NCBI GenBank assembly: GCA_947462875.1 | Contig: CANHQJ010000002.1 | Span: 62,001 to 126,000, forward strand | Reading direction: 5' to 3' | DNA: 64,000 bases | Origin: Verrucomicrobiia bacterium | GTDB taxonomy: Bacteria > Verrucomicrobiota > Verrucomicrobiia > Verrucomicrobiales > Akkermansiaceae | In this document: positions 62,569-64,000 of the stretch, piece by piece | How the letters are laid out: each line of letters opens with the position of its first letter | How positions within the stretch are numbered: position 1 is the first letter of the stretch | Notes under the pieces: model-generated | What the model was told of the DNA's origin: nothing | The model's input: the letters and a program-made list of their open reading frames with translations, nothing else | Databases searched by the model: none | Made by a program: the position numbers and the translations under genes

Positions 62569-64000
62569 ATGAAAGCCCGATCCACTTATCACCGCGGTAG
62601 AAGTCATCATCTCATCGCCAGCAATCCTGGGTTTACCCTGGTCGTGACGATATCGCTGTTGGTTTTATTGACGGTCATCGCACTAGGAATGCTTTCCCTC
62701 ACCTCTGTTAGCCTTCGCAGCGGTTCGATGTTCGCGGCGCAGAAAAAAGCGCAGGCCAATGCACGCATGGCGCTTGTCTTCGCGTTGGGCGAACTGCAGA
62801 GCGAACTGGGGCCAGATCAGCGCGTCTCGGCGTCCGGTGGTCAGCGACTCGAGGACGGCGACAAGTCTGGTGGAAATCACTGGACAGGCGTATACGATTC
62901 ATGGCGGGCGAGCGACGAAAATAGGCCAGAGCCCGTTTTCAGACGGTGGTTGATTTCTGGTGCGCCTGAAGTGGTCGTCGATCCTAATGCTCCGAAAGAA
63001 GCCGCATCAGGAGTAAAAAAAATCACACTCGTGGCGTCCGATGCCGAACACAATGCGGTGGATGCAGAAATCACGGATCTGCCCGCGGGAGGCATCGCCT
63101 GGTGGGTAGGGGATGAGAATATGAAAGCCAAAATGGGCGGAGTTGTGGAGTCGACTGCCGATGTCACAGTGGCGCGCGCGCGCATGCAGGCCGCGCCGCG
63201 TGCGGGGCACGAGGTGTTTTTTGGCAACATGGTGGCAGCGGATGATCCGATCATGGATCGGTTGTGTTCGGGGAAGACCATCGATCTGGTGGGAAAACCC
63301 GAGAAGGCGATTTTTCATGATGCGACCAGCTTCTCGTTAGGCTTGTTGACCAACGTTCGCGGCGGCGGACTTCGTAAGGATTTGAATTTTCTTCTTGAAG
63401 CTCCCCAACCGAATCCCAACACACCTGAGGTGGCTCCGCTCTATTCGGTTGGCACTACACCGGGCATCAACCTAGGAGAACTATGGGTCGATCATAACAT
63501 CTGGGCGGAGATCGTTTATCCTTCGAATCCACCCCGACACGCTGATGGTAGCACGATTCCGTCCGGCATGCCCATTTTGGTATGCACTGACATCAAAAGT
63601 GATCCGTTCCTCTTATACAAGCACCTGCCCCGCTTGCAGTTGACGCTTCTTTACTCACTGATCAGTAAAAGCAGGATGGTCGGAAATGTGAAGCAATATG
63701 ATCTGTTTCTGGTGGCTGACCCCGTCTTTACTATTTGGAATCCGTTTGATGTCACACTGCACGTCCCCGCATCTGCTTTTGCTACGTTCAAAAGCTGGGC
63801 CATTCCCTATGACTTGAATCTCAGACTAGAAAATGGCCCTCTTGGGAGTAAAACGGCATTTACCCGCTCGATCAAACAACTCTCTAACAATCGGCTCTTC
63901 TTTTTTTATGGCCAACTCGGACGAGGACAGAGCTTGGTGATGCGTCCGGGAGAGGTGCAGGTCATCGCTCAGGGATTCGGCGAAAAAATCAAAGAAGTTC
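62569..64000 (+). CDS. Verru_Chthon cassette protein A-like, prepilin-type leader (partial)
   Basis: Start ATG 62569; open for 477 codons to the window edge with no stop. The N-terminus has a prepilin-like leader with NPGFTLVVTISLLVLLTVIALGML and then AQKKAQANARMALVFALGELQ, the hallmark of the PilX-like A protein of the Verru_Chthon cassette. The middle contains WWVGDENMKAKMGG and DPVFTIWNPFDVTLHVP. The function of the cassette is unknown; pseudopilin-like export is assumed from the leader. The partner genes (B, C, D) would lie outside the window. It is 101 bp downstream of the GH92 gene. Confidence 0.82.
   Translation, partial: MKARSTYHRGRSHHLIASNPGFTLVVTISLLVLLTVIALGMLSLTSVSLRSGSMFAAQKKAQANARMALVFALGELQSELGPDQRVSASGGQRLEDGDKSGGNHWTGVYDSWRASDENRPEPVFRRWLISGAPEVVVDPNAPKEAASGVKKITLVASDAEHNAVDAEITDLPAGGIAWWVGDENMKAKMGGVVESTADVTVARARMQAAPRAGHEVFFGNMVAADDPIMDRLCSGKTIDLVGKPEKAIFHDATSFSLGLLTNVRGGGLRKDLNFLLEAPQPNPNTPEVAPLYSVGTTPGINLGELWVDHNIWAEIVYPSNPPRHADGSTIPSGMPILVCTDIKSDPFLLYKHLPRLQLTLLYSLISKSRMVGNVKQYDLFLVADPVFTIWNPFDVTLHVPASAFATFKSWAIPYDLNLRLENGPLGSKTAFTRSIKQLSNNRLFFFYGQLGRGQSLVMRPGEVQVIAQGFGEKIKEV

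Overview
This window looks like a chromosomal segment of a Verrucomicrobiota bacterium, probably from the Verrucomicrobiales. The evidence is a GC-rich background, very large exported proteins built of autotransporter-associated beta-strand repeats, a PEP-CTERM-type sorting tail, a prepilin-like Verru_Chthon cassette A protein at the right edge, a Gfo/Idh/MocA oxidoreductase with a Tat-like leader, and System II cytochrome c maturation. The species cannot be named from the sequence. Shine-Dalgarno sites are mostly weak, so several starts were chosen from signal peptides and gene overlaps.

Layout. 0-16.6 kb: aspS, followed by a REP-like paired palindrome; a divergent orphan DNA methyltransferase; a 2704-residue subtilisin-like protease with a long BNR/kelch-like repeat region; a carboxynorspermidine/saccharopine dehydrogenase; a small glycine-zipper lipoprotein; dsbD; and a GntR-LacI hybrid regulator with a palindrome beside its start. 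16.6-28.4 kb: a decayed surface-protein remnant, a short PEP-CTERM protein, a 2567-residue beta-repeat protein carrying a sialate O-acetylesterase-like domain, then an exported deacetylase/glycosidase-like protein and an exported oxidoreductase. This looks like one carbohydrate-handling cluster. 28.4-44.6 kb is mostly housekeeping: DUF1826, a glycosyltransferase-LpxH-type fusion, DUF4174, secG, rhomboid, GYF/DUF4190, DUF2752, a lipoprotein, resB-ccsA and a degenerate M28-like protein, tRNA-Ala(GGC), hemX-hemA, and on the minus strand comF-accD-folC.

44.6-49.0 kb: a BtuB-like TonB-dependent receptor behind a clear cobalamin riboswitch, preceded by a TPR-peroxiredoxin fusion. 49.1-62.5 kb: a locus that is visibly less GC-rich, with a FucP-type sugar transporter, a ROK sugar kinase, a sulfatase broken by a nonsense codon and a frameshift, a 2092-residue beta-repeat protein and a GH92 alpha-mannosidase. 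Three of these genes share a short upstream sequence element that I have not seen named, which suggests a small regulon for mannoside use. The window ends inside the Verru_Chthon cassette protein.

Three exported giants (2704, 2567 and 2092 residues) occupy about 22 kb, roughly a third of the window. Two of them sit inside separate carbohydrate clusters that have no SusC/SusD pair. The best candidate for an undescribed system is this arrangement: a giant beta-repeat surface protein co-located with sugar esterases, sulfatases, glycosidases and a transporter, under a shared upstream element. No CRISPR array, rRNA gene, transposase or prophage was seen.
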